The translations under genes were made by a program, and so were the position numbers. DNA of 64,000 nt from JAWHTC01 sp032586155. Its GTDB lineage: Bacteria; Pseudomonadota; Alphaproteobacteria; Rhodobacterales; Rhodobacteraceae. Positions within the stretch are counted from its first letter, which is position 1. Each line of letters starts with the position of its first letter. The stretch covers positions 1 to 64,000 of the forward strand of contig NZ_JAWHTC010000002.1 in the NCBI RefSeq assembly GCF_032586155.1, given 5' to 3'. Below are positions 34,454 to 43,210 of this stretch, one piece after another. A model generated the notes under the pieces. That model was not told the DNA's origin. It saw only the letters and a list, made by a program, of their open reading frames with translations, and did not search any database.

Positions 34454-35371
34454 ATGGCCATGGTCGGAGACAGCTACGAGTATTACGACAAGCGGTTCTA
34501 TGACCTGACCGTGCCCATCGCCGATGTCGAAGAACTCTACGGCGGATGCCGCTGGGCCGAAGGGCCGGTCTGGTTCAACGAACACTCTACGCTGGTCTGG
34601 AGCGACATTCCCAATCAAAGGCTGCTGCGCTGGACCGAAGGCGTAGGCGTCTCGGTGTTCCGCGATCGCTCGAATTTTGCCAATGGCAACACCCGCGACC
34701 GGCAGGGTCGCCTGGTCAGCTGTGAACACGGTGGCCGCCGGGTTTCTCGAACCGAACCCGATGGTTCGATCACCGTGATCGCCGACAGCTACGACGGCAA
34801 GCGCCTGAATTCCCCGAACGATGTCGTGGTGAAGTCGGATGGCACTGTTTGGTTCACCGATCCGAATTACGGGATCATGTCGGACTACGAAGGTTACAAG
34901 TCGGACATGGAACAGGAGGGCTGCTACGTTTTCTGCGCCAATCCCGATACCGGTGAGTTGAAAATCGTCGCTAACGACTTCGTCAAGCCAAATGGGTTAT
35001 GTTTCAACGCCGATGAAAGCCGCCTCTACATCGCCGATAGCGGGCGCAGCCACGATCCCGACGGGCCGCACCATATCCGCGTGTTCGACGTCAATGCCGA
35101 CGGTACGCTCTCAAATGGCCGGGTATTCTGCGACGTCGATCCCGGCGTGCCGGATGGGTTCCGCCTCGATATTCACGAAAACGTCTGGACCTCCTGCCAG
35201 GACGGCGTGATCTGTTTCGAAAAATCGGGAACGGCGCTTGGCAAGATCAGGATTCCGACCATGGTGTCAAACCTCACCTTCGGCGGCCCGCGCCGCAACC
35301 GTTTGTTCATCACCGCAACCCATGCGGTCTATGCGGTCTACGTGGCAACCACCGGCATTCAGATGCCTTGA
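34454..35371 (+). CDS. SMP-30/gluconolactonase-family lactonase
   Basis: A 305-residue six-bladed beta-propeller of the SMP-30/gluconolactonase/LRE type. The metal-site Glu is in CRWAEGPVWF (about residues 32-41), and further ligands are expected in LNSPNDVVVKSDGTVWFTDPNYG and IADSGRS. It opens sugar lactones to aldonic acids in the cytoplasm, feeding the dehydratases of the island. The start at 34454 follows TAGGAGA. It is last in the ABC operon, 18 bp from the convergent kdgK end. Confidence 0.88.
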   Translation: MAMVGDSYEYYDKRFYDLTVPIADVEELYGGCRWAEGPVWFNEHSTLVWSDIPNQRLLRWTEGVGVSVFRDRSNFANGNTRDRQGRLVSCEHGGRRVSRTEPDGSITVIADSYDGKRLNSPNDVVVKSDGTVWFTDPNYGIMSDYEGYKSDMEQEGCYVFCANPDTGELKIVANDFVKPNGLCFNADESRLYIADSGRSHDPDGPHHIRVFDVNADGTLSNGRVFCDVDPGVPDGFRLDIHENVWTSCQDGVICFEKSGTALGKIRIPTMVSNLTFGGPRRNRLFITATHAVYAVYVATTGIQMP

Positions 35372-35389
35372 TCGGCCCCCAAGCGCAGA

Positions 35390-36295
35390 TCAAACCGTGA
35401 CAAGCGCCCCCGGTGCGCGGACGACCTTGGCGGCCACTTCCGCACCGCGCGCCACAGCCTCCCGCACATCTGCGCCTTGAAGGTAGGCAGATAGGAAGCC
35501 GGCGTTGAAACTGTCGCCGGCCGCTGTGCTGTCGAGCACATCTCGCACCGGGTCAGGCGCAAAGCTGAAGTCTTCGCCGTCATGTCGTGACACCAGAATC
35601 TTGCCAGCGCCGTTCTTGATCACGACAAGCTTGGCCCCGGCCTCACGGTACCGTCGAGCCACCGCGCCCAGTGTCGTATCGGCGAAAGCATCCTGTTCAT
35701 CGTCGAAAGACGGAAGGACGACATCGGCCTGGGCTGCGCCCTGCATAATACCCGCGCGCATGGCGTCCGGGCCATTCCATAACTGCGTCCGCATATTGCT
35801 GTCGAACACAGTCAGCGCACCTCGCGCCCGCGCACGTGCTAGGGCCGCGCTGAGCCGTTCGCGGGCAGGATCGTCAAGAATGGCCATGGTGATCCCCGAA
35901 TAGAACAGAACATCGGCACCCGAAAATGCCCGGTCCAACCAGTCTGATTCGTCCGCCAGCATGCGGGCGGCGGACTGGCCACGCCAGTAGGAAAAACTGC
36001 GCTCGCCGTTCTCCAACTGGATCATATAAAGGCCTGCAGTCCGGTCCCGCAATTGGCGTACGTGATCGGTATCTATCCCGGCCTCCCGCATAAAGGCGAG
36101 CATCCGTTCGGATACGGCATCGGTTCCCACGCAACTGGCATAACCGATCCTCCAGTTTTGCCCAAGCAGCTGCTTTACGTACCATGCGGTGTTGAACGTG
36201 TCCCCGGCAAACCCCATGCGAAACTTGTCATCGCCCGCAGGCGACAGTTCAACCATGCATTCACCAATGCATAACAGTCTTGCCGGTGTCTTCAT
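35390..36295 (-). CDS. kdgK: 2-keto-3-deoxygluconate kinase
   Basis: A 301-residue PfkB-family sugar kinase. It shows LLCIGECMVELSP at the N-terminus, GFAGDTFNTAWYVKQL in the sugar-binding part and the ATP/anion-hole motif DSTAAGDSFNAGFLSAYL with the catalytic Asp near residue 257. It phosphorylates the KDG made by UxuA to KDPG. The start at 36295 follows GGAGG; a longer frame to 36385 is unlikely. It is last in a six-gene minus-strand operon starting at idnD. Confidence 0.88.
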   Translation of the reverse strand: MKTPARLLCIGECMVELSPAGDDKFRMGFAGDTFNTAWYVKQLLGQNWRIGYASCVGTDAVSERMLAFMREAGIDTDHVRQLRDRTAGLYMIQLENGERSFSYWRGQSAARMLADESDWLDRAFSGADVLFYSGITMAILDDPARERLSAALARARARGALTVFDSNMRTQLWNGPDAMRAGIMQGAAQADVVLPSFDDEQDAFADTTLGAVARRYREAGAKLVVIKNGAGKILVSRHDGEDFSFAPDPVRDVLDSTAAGDSFNAGFLSAYLQGADVREAVARGAEVAAKVVRAPGALVTV

Positions 36296-36318
36296 CCGTT
36301 CCTCCTGACGGGTTGATC

Positions 36319-37473
36319 TCAGATCAAACCGCGCTGCGCAAGATTGCGCATGGTTGCGGCGATTCCAATCGTCCATTCCGGGCATTCGGTGGACAACCGG
36401 ACGGTATTGCGGAGCAATCCCAGATTGGGCTCGGAGATTTCAACGACATCGCCGGTTTTGTGCGTGAACCCCTGCCCTTCGTCATCGCGATCCTGAATCG
36501 GCGCGAACAGCGTGCCGAGGAATAGCATGAATCCATCCGGGTATTGATGATGACGGCCAATGGTCTGTTTAACGATGCTTTCAGGATCGCGGCTGATCTG
36601 GGTCATAGAAGACGATCCATCCAGAACAAAGCCGTCTTCACCTTCAACCTTCAGGGTCAGTTCCGCCCGGCACACCTCTTCCATACCATAACCGTCATCG
36701 AAAACCCGGATGAACGGCCCGATGGAACAAGAGGCATTGTTGTCTTTGGCCTTGCCCAACAGCAAGGCCGAACGCCCTTCGACATCACGCAGATTGACAT
36801 CGTTGCCCAGGGTCGCACCACGGATTTCACCGCGGCTGTTGACCGCCAACACGATTTCGGGCTCGGGGTTGTTCCAACTTGAGATCGGGTGCAATCCGAC
36901 CGAAGCCCCCCACCCGACCGAAGACGTCGGCTGCGCCTTGGTAAAGACCTCCGCATCCGGCCCGATGCCGACCTCCAGGTATTGCGACCAAAGGCCCTCG
37001 TCGATCAGAACCTGTTTCACCTGCATCGCCTTTTTCGACCCCGGCACGATCCCTCTTAGCGACTCGCCGATGATGCCGGCAACCTTGACGCGGATTTCCT
37101 GGGCCAGATCGGCATTGCCCGCCGCCTGCTCCTCGATTACCCGTTCCACCATCGACTCGGCAAAGGTAACGCCGCTGGCCTTGATGACCTGGAGGTCGGC
37201 CGGCGACAGGAAGTGAACGCTGTCCCACGAAGCTTTCTCTGTCGAATTCTTGGATATTTCCGCGAGCGATCCGAGGTCATCGCCGCTTGCCGTCTGCACG
37301 TACCCCACAACATCTTCCATCTCCATCAGATCGCGCATGGTGGGCGCATGGCGGCTGGTAAGATCAACCACCCGGTCACCTCGGATCGCCACAACTGATG
37401 CGCCACTTGCGTCAGGGCGCCAGACGCGCCCGACCAGCGTGGCGTCCGGCAGTGAGTTTTTCATCGGCAGCAT
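36319..37473 (-). CDS. FAH-family 2-keto-3-deoxy-aldonate dehydratase
   Basis: A 384-residue fumarylacetoacetate hydrolase-fold protein. Its length and landmarks (EPEIVLAVNSRGEIRGATLGNDVNLRD, GPFIRVFDD, LFLGTLFAP) fit the 2-keto-3-deoxy-D-arabinonate/xylonate dehydratase group rather than true fumarylacetoacetases. Such enzymes make 2-oxoglutarate semialdehyde, the substrate of the dehydrogenase at 27539-29053. A second start at 37464 is possible. The substrate stereochemistry is not determinable here. Confidence 0.8.
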   Translation of the reverse strand: MLPMKNSLPDATLVGRVWRPDASGASVVAIRGDRVVDLTSRHAPTMRDLMEMEDVVGYVQTASGDDLGSLAEISKNSTEKASWDSVHFLSPADLQVIKASGVTFAESMVERVIEEQAAGNADLAQEIRVKVAGIIGESLRGIVPGSKKAMQVKQVLIDEGLWSQYLEVGIGPDAEVFTKAQPTSSVGWGASVGLHPISSWNNPEPEIVLAVNSRGEIRGATLGNDVNLRDVEGRSALLLGKAKDNNASCSIGPFIRVFDDGYGMEEVCRAELTLKVEGEDGFVLDGSSSMTQISRDPESIVKQTIGRHHQYPDGFMLFLGTLFAPIQDRDDEGQGFTHKTGDVVEISEPNLGLLRNTVRLSTECPEWTIGIAATMRNLAQRGLI

Positions 37474-37505
37474 CGCGTTCTTCTCCGCATTTCAAAGTCT
37501 TCGTT

Positions 37506-38423
37506 TTATTTCCCCCACCCAAGCACGATCGGCCTGAGAGGGCGCAGCAATTCGATCAGCATCGCGCGTGTTTGCGGATGCAGCGGCGGGATCGGGTGAC
37601 GGCAGAACGCCGAACCGATCACGCCCCCCTCGACCATCGCCGCCTTGGCCGCGCGGAACCCACATTGCCGGTTTTCATGGTTGATGACCGGCAGGACCCG
37701 CGCATATTGCGCCATCGCGGCCTCTCGATCGCCGCCCAGATGTGCGGTGACGATCGGCTTGATCAGGTCCGGGATCAGCGCCGAGGTCATCGTGCCACTG
37801 GCGCCTGCATCCAGATCAGCCATCAGGGTAATCGCCTCTTCCCCATCGAACGGCCCTTCGATCGCGGCACCGCCCTGCTCGACCAACGCGCGCAGCTTGG
37901 CGGCCGCCTGTGGACACTCGATCTTGAACAGCTTCAGCATCTCGATTTCCTGCGCCATCTGCACCAACAGCGGCACCGGCAGGTCCACACCGGAAAGCGG
38001 CGCATCCTGCAACATGATGGGAATGCCCACCGCGCCCACGCGCCGGAACTGCTCGAACGTCTGCTCTGGCGTCCCCTTGAGCAACGCGCCGTGATAGGGC
38101 GGCATCATCATCACCATGGCCGCGCCAAGCGCCTTGGCCTGCTTGGCACGTGCCACCACAATCTCGGTCGCGAAATGACTGATGGTGATGATCACCGGCA
38201 CGCGCCCCGCAACGTGCTCCAGCGACAGCCGGGTCAGAAGATCTCGCTCGGCATCCGATATCAGGAATTGTTCAGAAAAATTGGCCAGGATACAGATGCC
38301 ATCCACACCTTGGTCAATCATGCAATCCAGAACCCGGCGCATGCCCTCCTCGTCGACGGAACCGTCGGGATGAAACGGTGTCGGCGCCACCGGCCAGATA
38401 CCGGAATAGGTGTAGTGAGCCAT
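37506..38423 (-). CDS. DapA-family keto-deoxy-aldonate dehydratase/aldolase
   Basis: A 305-residue class I aldolase-fold protein. The Schiff-base Lys is probably Lys167 in LFKIECP. The usual catalytic Tyr of the YNxP motif is replaced: IMLQDAPLSG has Gln139 at that place. True dihydrodipicolinate synthases keep the Tyr, so a sugar-acid dehydratase such as L-2-keto-3-deoxyarabonate or 5-keto-4-deoxyglucarate dehydratase is more likely. It lies between the FAH dehydratase and an enolase-superfamily dehydratase in one operon, next to which it would act in the Weimberg-type branch. Confidence 0.75.
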   Translation of the reverse strand: MAHYTYSGIWPVAPTPFHPDGSVDEEGMRRVLDCMIDQGVDGICILANFSEQFLISDAERDLLTRLSLEHVAGRVPVIITISHFATEIVVARAKQAKALGAAMVMMMPPYHGALLKGTPEQTFEQFRRVGAVGIPIMLQDAPLSGVDLPVPLLVQMAQEIEMLKLFKIECPQAAAKLRALVEQGGAAIEGPFDGEEAITLMADLDAGASGTMTSALIPDLIKPIVTAHLGGDREAAMAQYARVLPVINHENRQCGFRAAKAAMVEGGVIGSAFCRHPIPPLHPQTRAMLIELLRPLRPIVLGWGK

Positions 38424-38426
38424 GGA

Positions 38427-39632
38427 TCAGCTTCCTTCTCGGGTCGTGCGTCTGACGGTGGTATAGGCGCGGTCCAGATCGGGGTTGAGCTCCATCCCCA
38501 GCCCCGGTCCGGGTGGAACCGTGATCATGCCGTTTTCCACACTCGGCAGCGCCGTCACCAAGTCTCGGTACCAGGTGTTGTAAAACGCCCGTACGCTTTC
38601 CTGGATCAGCGCATTGGGCGCCGCCAGCGACAGGTGGGTCGAAGCCGACAAGACCACTGGCCCGGTACAGTCATGCGGTGCGATCGGTAATTTGTGCGCC
38701 TCGGCCATCGCCGCCACCTTGCGCGCGGTCGTAAGTCCGCCGCACCAGCTAAGGTCCAGCATGACGATCCCGGCCACGCCGGTGTCCAGCAAATCCTTGA
38801 AGGCACCGATCCCGCCCAGCGTTTCCGATGCCGTGATCGGTGCGGGCGAAACCTCGGCATAGCGTTTCAACAAATCAAGACTGTCCAGGCGGATCGGGTC
38901 TTCGTGCCAATAGGTGTCGAATGGCGTCAGCGCGCCGGCAATTTCCATTGCGGGCAACAGCTGCCACATCGAGTGGAACTCGACCATGATGTCCATTTTG
39001 TCGCCAACCGCGTTCCGGATCTTTTCAAACGGGAGCAACGCTTTTTTCAACTGGTCCTTGGAAATCGACACGCCGTTGTTGGCTTCAGCCGCTTCGTCGA
39101 ACGGCCAGATTTTCATCGCGGTTATCCCATCGTCGAGAAGCGACAGCGCCAGCTCGTCGGCGCGATATAGAAACCCGTTCAAATCGTCGTAATCCGCGTG
39201 CCGGTTGGTCGAGAGCCCGTAGTTGACCATCTTCTGGCCTTCGGTGTTCTTGACGTATTCGGTTCCGGCACAGGTGTTGTACGTCCGGATCTTGTCTCGC
39301 GTGAACCCACCTAAAAGCTGTGCCACGGGTTGACCCGAAAGCTTACCCACCAAGTCCCATAGCGCGATGTCCAGCGCGGAATTGCCCCTGGTCTCTGCCC
39401 CGCTCGAACGCCAGCCAAGATACCCCTCGGAAAGGCGGGCAATGTGTTCGATTCTGCGCGGGTCCTCCCCGATCACGCGTGGTGCGAGTTCGCTGTGGAC
39501 ATAGGCCTCCACCGTGGCGGCACCGAAAAAGCTCTCGCCCAGTCCCATGATACCTTCATCGGTGTGAACCTGTAGCCAGATCAGGTTGGGACGTTCCTCG
39601 ATGCGGATGGTTTCGATGGCGGTGATCTTCAT
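38427..39632 (-). CDS. Enolase-superfamily sugar-acid dehydratase
   Basis: A 401-residue mandelate racemase-family protein with ITAMKIWPFD (single Lys base), metal ligands in VEFHSMW, WHEDPIR and ASETLGG, and APHDCTGP near the C-terminal end of the barrel. The HxD/PHDCTGP pattern resembles gluconate/mannonate/galactonate-type dehydratases rather than the racemases. The length is normal. The stop is 3 bp before the DapA-like gene, and the start overlaps the LysE-family stop by 4 bp. It probably makes a 2-keto-3-deoxy aldonate for the two dehydratases downstream. Confidence 0.8.
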   Translation of the reverse strand: MKITAIETIRIEERPNLIWLQVHTDEGIMGLGESFFGAATVEAYVHSELAPRVIGEDPRRIEHIARLSEGYLGWRSSGAETRGNSALDIALWDLVGKLSGQPVAQLLGGFTRDKIRTYNTCAGTEYVKNTEGQKMVNYGLSTNRHADYDDLNGFLYRADELALSLLDDGITAMKIWPFDEAAEANNGVSISKDQLKKALLPFEKIRNAVGDKMDIMVEFHSMWQLLPAMEIAGALTPFDTYWHEDPIRLDSLDLLKRYAEVSPAPITASETLGGIGAFKDLLDTGVAGIVMLDLSWCGGLTTARKVAAMAEAHKLPIAPHDCTGPVVLSASTHLSLAAPNALIQESVRAFYNTWYRDLVTALPSVENGMITVPPGPGLGMELNPDLDRAYTTVRRTTREGS

Positions 39633-40231
39633 CCGCGCCCTCCAAAGCTTGATAGTAAGGCCAGGGCCACAACGCCCAACATCGCCAGCGCCATCAGGAT
39701 GTTGATGCGGTGATGCGCGGCTTCACTCAGATTCAGACGATGCAGAACCGCGCCCGCATATAGCCAAACCAGATGGATCGGGACCCAGATGGCGTTGAAA
39801 ATCAAAAGCTTTACCAGGGTTTCCACAGCAAGGCTCTGCGGGTAAAAGGCAAACCCGGTAAACAGTGCGGTGTTCACCACGTAAGCCTTGGGATTGATGA
39901 TCTGCAACATGATCCCGGAGGGGATGCCGGGCGCCTTTTTGGCCTCAATGAAGGCGACCCGACTACCGGCAAAGGCGATACGGCCAGCGAGGTAGAGCAG
40001 GTACCCGATCGAAGCGACCATCAGAACGGTCCGTACGGCCGGCGGGCCCATGACAATCGCAGCGAGGCCTGAAATCACGGTCAACGCGACAAGGTTGTTG
40101 CCAAAGAACAGGCCGATGACATAACGCAGCCCGGGCCGGAACCCATAAGCCGCGCCCATCCCGGCAGCGGACAGAACGCCAGGACCGGGCGTTATGATCA
40201 ACAGGAATACGGCGGCGGCAAAGGTCAGCAT
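39629..40231 (-). CDS. LysE/RhtB-family exporter
   Basis: A 200-residue membrane protein with about six helices. It shows the N-terminal family signature TPGPGVLSAAGMGAAYGFRPGL (about residues 15-36) and NPKAYVVNTALF (about 113-124). Family members export amino acids or small metabolites. Inside an acid-sugar operon it may relieve accumulation of an intermediate. It overlaps the dehydratase start by 4 bp. Confidence 0.85.
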   Translation of the reverse strand: MLTFAAAVFLLIITPGPGVLSAAGMGAAYGFRPGLRYVIGLFFGNNLVALTVISGLAAIVMGPPAVRTVLMVASIGYLLYLAGRIAFAGSRVAFIEAKKAPGIPSGIMLQIINPKAYVVNTALFTGFAFYPQSLAVETLVKLLIFNAIWVPIHLVWLYAGAVLHRLNLSEAAHHRINILMALAMLGVVALALLSSFGGRG

Positions 40232-40267
40232 GGCGCCTGTCCTTTCCCGGTTCGGTTTCTTGGCAAA

Positions 40268-41299
40268 TCAAGCAAAATCAAACTGCACCTTCATGGACAG
40301 GGCTTTGTCTGCGGCTACCGCAAAGGCCTTTTCGTGATCGGCAAATGGATAGACATGAGTCAGCAGTGGTTTCACGTCGATCAACCCTTTTTCCATCAGA
40401 TCGATTGCCACCACGAATTCGGTGTGGAATCGAAACGAACCCTTGAGCGACAGCTCTTTCACCGTGATTTGCTGCATCGGCACGGTCATGTCGCCGCCCA
40501 TGCCAAGCTGCACCACCGTGCCCCGCGGGCGCACCGCGGCAATGCCCGTCGCAAGGGCAACCTCGGCACTCGAGCATTCGAACAGGACGTCCATCGTGCC
40601 CTTGCCCGCCTGGTAGGCCGCCAGACCGTCTTGATCGGTGCGCGTGTTCACGACCCGGTCCGCCCCGGCCGCGCGCGCATAGTCCAACGGCTTATCCAAA
40701 ATATCCGACACCACAATTTCCGCCGCCCCCGACCGCCGTGCAACCAGCGCCATCAGAACCCCGATCGGGCCACTTCCGGTGATCAACACGCGTTTGCCCA
40801 GCAAGTCCCCCGCTTGTTTGGCCGCGTGCAGACAGACGGAAAGCGGCTCGGCCATCGCCGCCTCTTCCGGGCTCAACCCTTTGGCAGGCACGCATTGAGA
40901 CACGTTCGCCACCAGTTCCTGTCGAAAGGCGCCCTGGATATGCGGCATAGGCATGGCCGAGCCATAAAACCGCATGTTTTCACAGTGGTTCGGTAAACCG
41001 TCCCTGCAATACTGGCAGGCCTGGCATGGGCGCGAGGGCGAAACCGCCACCAGATCCCCAACCGCCAAGCCAGCAACCCCTTCACCGATCTCGACAATCT
41101 CACCCGACACTTCGTGCCCAAGGATCATCGGTTGGCGCACTTGAATCGCCCCCATGCCGCCATGCAGGAAATAGTGCAGGTCGCTGCCGCAAATACCTCC
41201 GCGCCGGATGCGCAGCCGAACCTGCCCAGCACCGACAGGCTCATCGGCGATCTCTTCCACCCGCAAATCGCGTTCACCATGAATCACCAGTGCTTTCAT
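40268..41299 (-). CDS. idnD: Zinc-dependent L-idonate 5-dehydrogenase
   Basis: A 343-residue medium-chain dehydrogenase. The catalytic zinc site is GGICGSDLHY (Cys near residue 38) and GHEVSGEIVEIGEGV (about 63-77). The structural zinc cysteines are in PCQACQYCRDGLPNHC, and the cofactor loop is GSGPIGVLMALVA. It oxidises L-idonate to 5-ketogluconate, which the divergent IdnO-like SDR would reduce to gluconate. The start is the ATG at 41299; the long upstream frame is spurious. First gene of a six-gene operon behind operator site 3. Confidence 0.85.
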   Translation of the reverse strand: MKALVIHGERDLRVEEIADEPVGAGQVRLRIRRGGICGSDLHYFLHGGMGAIQVRQPMILGHEVSGEIVEIGEGVAGLAVGDLVAVSPSRPCQACQYCRDGLPNHCENMRFYGSAMPMPHIQGAFRQELVANVSQCVPAKGLSPEEAAMAEPLSVCLHAAKQAGDLLGKRVLITGSGPIGVLMALVARRSGAAEIVVSDILDKPLDYARAAGADRVVNTRTDQDGLAAYQAGKGTMDVLFECSSAEVALATGIAAVRPRGTVVQLGMGGDMTVPMQQITVKELSLKGSFRFHTEFVVAIDLMEKGLIDVKPLLTHVYPFADHEKAFAVAADKALSMKVQFDFA

Positions 41300-41369
41300 T
41301 CGATGACGGCCTTCTGTTTTTGGCAATTCCATTCCGTGCGACCGGTTGATACTTGCAGCCACCGTAAAA

Positions 41370-41379
41370 TGGTATACCA
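41370..41379. promoter_or_regulatory. UxuR/ExuR-like operator, site 3
   Basis: TGGTATACCA in the 163-bp gap between the divergent idnD and idnO-like genes, again with a TTTTT right flank. Confidence 0.8.
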
Positions 41380-41462
41380 TTTTTGAAAAGCTGCAAGCAC
41401 TCAGGCGGATCCAAATCTGATTCTGTCCGCGTGTGCAGAGATTCTGACGCCGCGGGGGTGAA

Positions 41463-42227
41463 ATGACACAAATCTTCGATCTGAATGGCCGAACCGCGCT
41501 GGTGACAGGGTCGACGATGGGCATTGGCAGAGGCCTTGCAACAGGCCTGGCCGAGGCTGGCGCGCACGTGATTCTGAATGGCCGCAATGCCGACCGTTTG
41601 GCAAGCGCGACGGATGCCATGCGCGCGGATGGGCATAGCGTATATGACCTGCGGTTCGACGCGACAGACCCCGATGCGGCCGCCAAGGCCATTGACCGTT
41701 TCGAAGACGAGACCGGGCCGATCGACATTCTGGTGAACAACGCCGGCATGCAGCATCGCGGCCCGCTGGAAGAGTTCGATCCGACCGATTTCGACCGATT
41801 GATGAAGACCAACGTCAATTCGGTGTTCTATGTCGGGCAGGCCGTTGCAAGGCACATGATCCCCCGCGGTCGCGGCAAGATCATCAACATCGCATCGGTG
41901 CAAACCGCCCTCGCCCGCCCCGGCATTGCGCCCTATACGGCCAGCAAGGGCGCTGTGGCCAACCTGACCAAGGGCATGGCAACCGATTGGGCACGTTACG
42001 GGCTGCAGATCAACGCCATCGCGCCGGGATATTTCGACACGCCTTTGAACAAGGCGCTGGTCGAAGACCCCGAGTTTTGCGCCTGGCTTGAAAAACGCAC
42101 ACCCGCAGGACGCTGGGGCCGGATCGAGGAACTTGTTGGGGCCTGCATCTTCCTCGCCTCCGACGCATCAAGTTTCGTCAACGGACACACTCTTTTCGTA
42201 GACGGCGGCATCACCGCCAGCCTCTAG
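41463..42227 (+). CDS. idnO: Gluconate 5-dehydrogenase-like SDR
   Basis: A 254-residue short-chain dehydrogenase with TGSTMGIGRGLATGLAEAG (about residues 15-33), NNAG, the catalytic YTASK (about 160-164) and a full-length C-terminus ending in FVDGGI. It resembles IdnO/gluconate 5-dehydrogenases, which interconvert 5-ketogluconate and gluconate. Being divergent from IdnD with a shared operator supports this. Other sugar-acid SDRs look similar. Confidence 0.82.
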   Translation: MTQIFDLNGRTALVTGSTMGIGRGLATGLAEAGAHVILNGRNADRLASATDAMRADGHSVYDLRFDATDPDAAAKAIDRFEDETGPIDILVNNAGMQHRGPLEEFDPTDFDRLMKTNVNSVFYVGQAVARHMIPRGRGKIINIASVQTALARPGIAPYTASKGAVANLTKGMATDWARYGLQINAIAPGYFDTPLNKALVEDPEFCAWLEKRTPAGRWGRIEELVGACIFLASDASSFVNGHTLFVDGGITASL

Positions 42228-42255
42228 ACCTTGCTAATGAAATTCAGGAGACATC

Positions 42256-43185
42256 ATGTCACACAGTAACGGAAAACCCGTCATCGGCTTTATCGGCGTT
42301 GGTTTCATGGGCCACGGAATGGCCAAGAACATCCGCCTTGGCGGCTACGATCTGTGGGTCAAGGGCAACCGTAACCGCACGCCCGTGGACAACCTCATCT
42401 CTTTGGGTGCGAAGGAGGCCCAGAGCGCCAAGGAAATCGCATCGAATTGCGACATCGTGCATATCTGCCTGCCCAACAGCGACTTTGTTGAACAGATCAT
42501 TCGCGGCGAAAACGGCATTCTCGCCGGCGCGCGTGAGGGATTGATCGTGATCGACACCACGACTGCCGACCCAACCTCGACCATGGCATTGGCCGAAGAG
42601 ATGGCCAAACAGGGCGTGACCATGGTCGACGCACCGTTGGGCCGCACCCCCAAGGAAGCCGAGGAAGGCACGCTTGACGCCATGGTCGGGTGCGATGACG
42701 ATACCTTTGCCAAGGTTCAGCCGGTGATCGACTGCTGGGCCGGTACAATCAATCACGTCGGTCCTGTCGGCAGTGCTCACAAGATGAAGCTTCTGATGAA
42801 CTTCCTCGCCATGGGCTACGGGGCGCTCTATGCCGAAGCCCTGTCTCTGGGTGCCAAGGTCGGTATTTCGCCGCAGAAACTACGCGAGGTGATCGCCCCC
42901 AGCCGAATGGGCAACGGCTTTTTCGACACCTTCATGAGCTACGCCGTCGATCGCAACCGCGACGCCCACAAGTTCACGATCGAGAACGCGTCCAAGGATG
43001 TCCGCTATGCCAACAACATGGCCAGCAATGCCGGCGTAGTCGGCATCATGGCCTCGGCGGTCAAGCACTATTACACACATGTCGAAGCCATCGGCAAAGG
43101 CTCCGATTTCGTGCCGATGGTGGCCGATCACGTGGCCCGGCTGAACGGGCTCGACCTCGAAGAAGAGGTCAAGAAGGGCGGCTGA
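42256..43185 (+). CDS. 3-hydroxyisobutyrate-dehydrogenase-like reductase
   Basis: A 309-residue beta-hydroxyacid dehydrogenase. The Rossmann loop is GFIGVGFMGHGMAKNI (about residues 11-26), the family block is VDAPLGRTPKEAEEGTL (substrate site), and the catalytic Lys lies in AHKMKLLMNFLAMG (about 178). A 2-hydroxy-3-oxopropionate reductase or similar role is possible. It sits 28 bp after the IdnO-like gene and 25 bp before a dioxygenase, in one operon. The reductase at 50271 is a paralogue sharing the DAPLGRTP block. Confidence 0.82.
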   Translation: MSHSNGKPVIGFIGVGFMGHGMAKNIRLGGYDLWVKGNRNRTPVDNLISLGAKEAQSAKEIASNCDIVHICLPNSDFVEQIIRGENGILAGAREGLIVIDTTTADPTSTMALAEEMAKQGVTMVDAPLGRTPKEAEEGTLDAMVGCDDDTFAKVQPVIDCWAGTINHVGPVGSAHKMKLLMNFLAMGYGALYAEALSLGAKVGISPQKLREVIAPSRMGNGFFDTFMSYAVDRNRDAHKFTIENASKDVRYANNMASNAGVVGIMASAVKHYYTHVEAIGKGSDFVPMVADHVARLNGLDLEEEVKKGG

Positions 43186-43210
43186 CGTTCCGACCGGAAG
43201 GAGACAGGCG

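Noticed and set aside
36295..36385. Upstream extension of kdgK
   Set aside because: The ATG at 36295 has a GGAGG site and begins the family's N-terminus; the extension is low in similarity and overlaps the upstream gene end.
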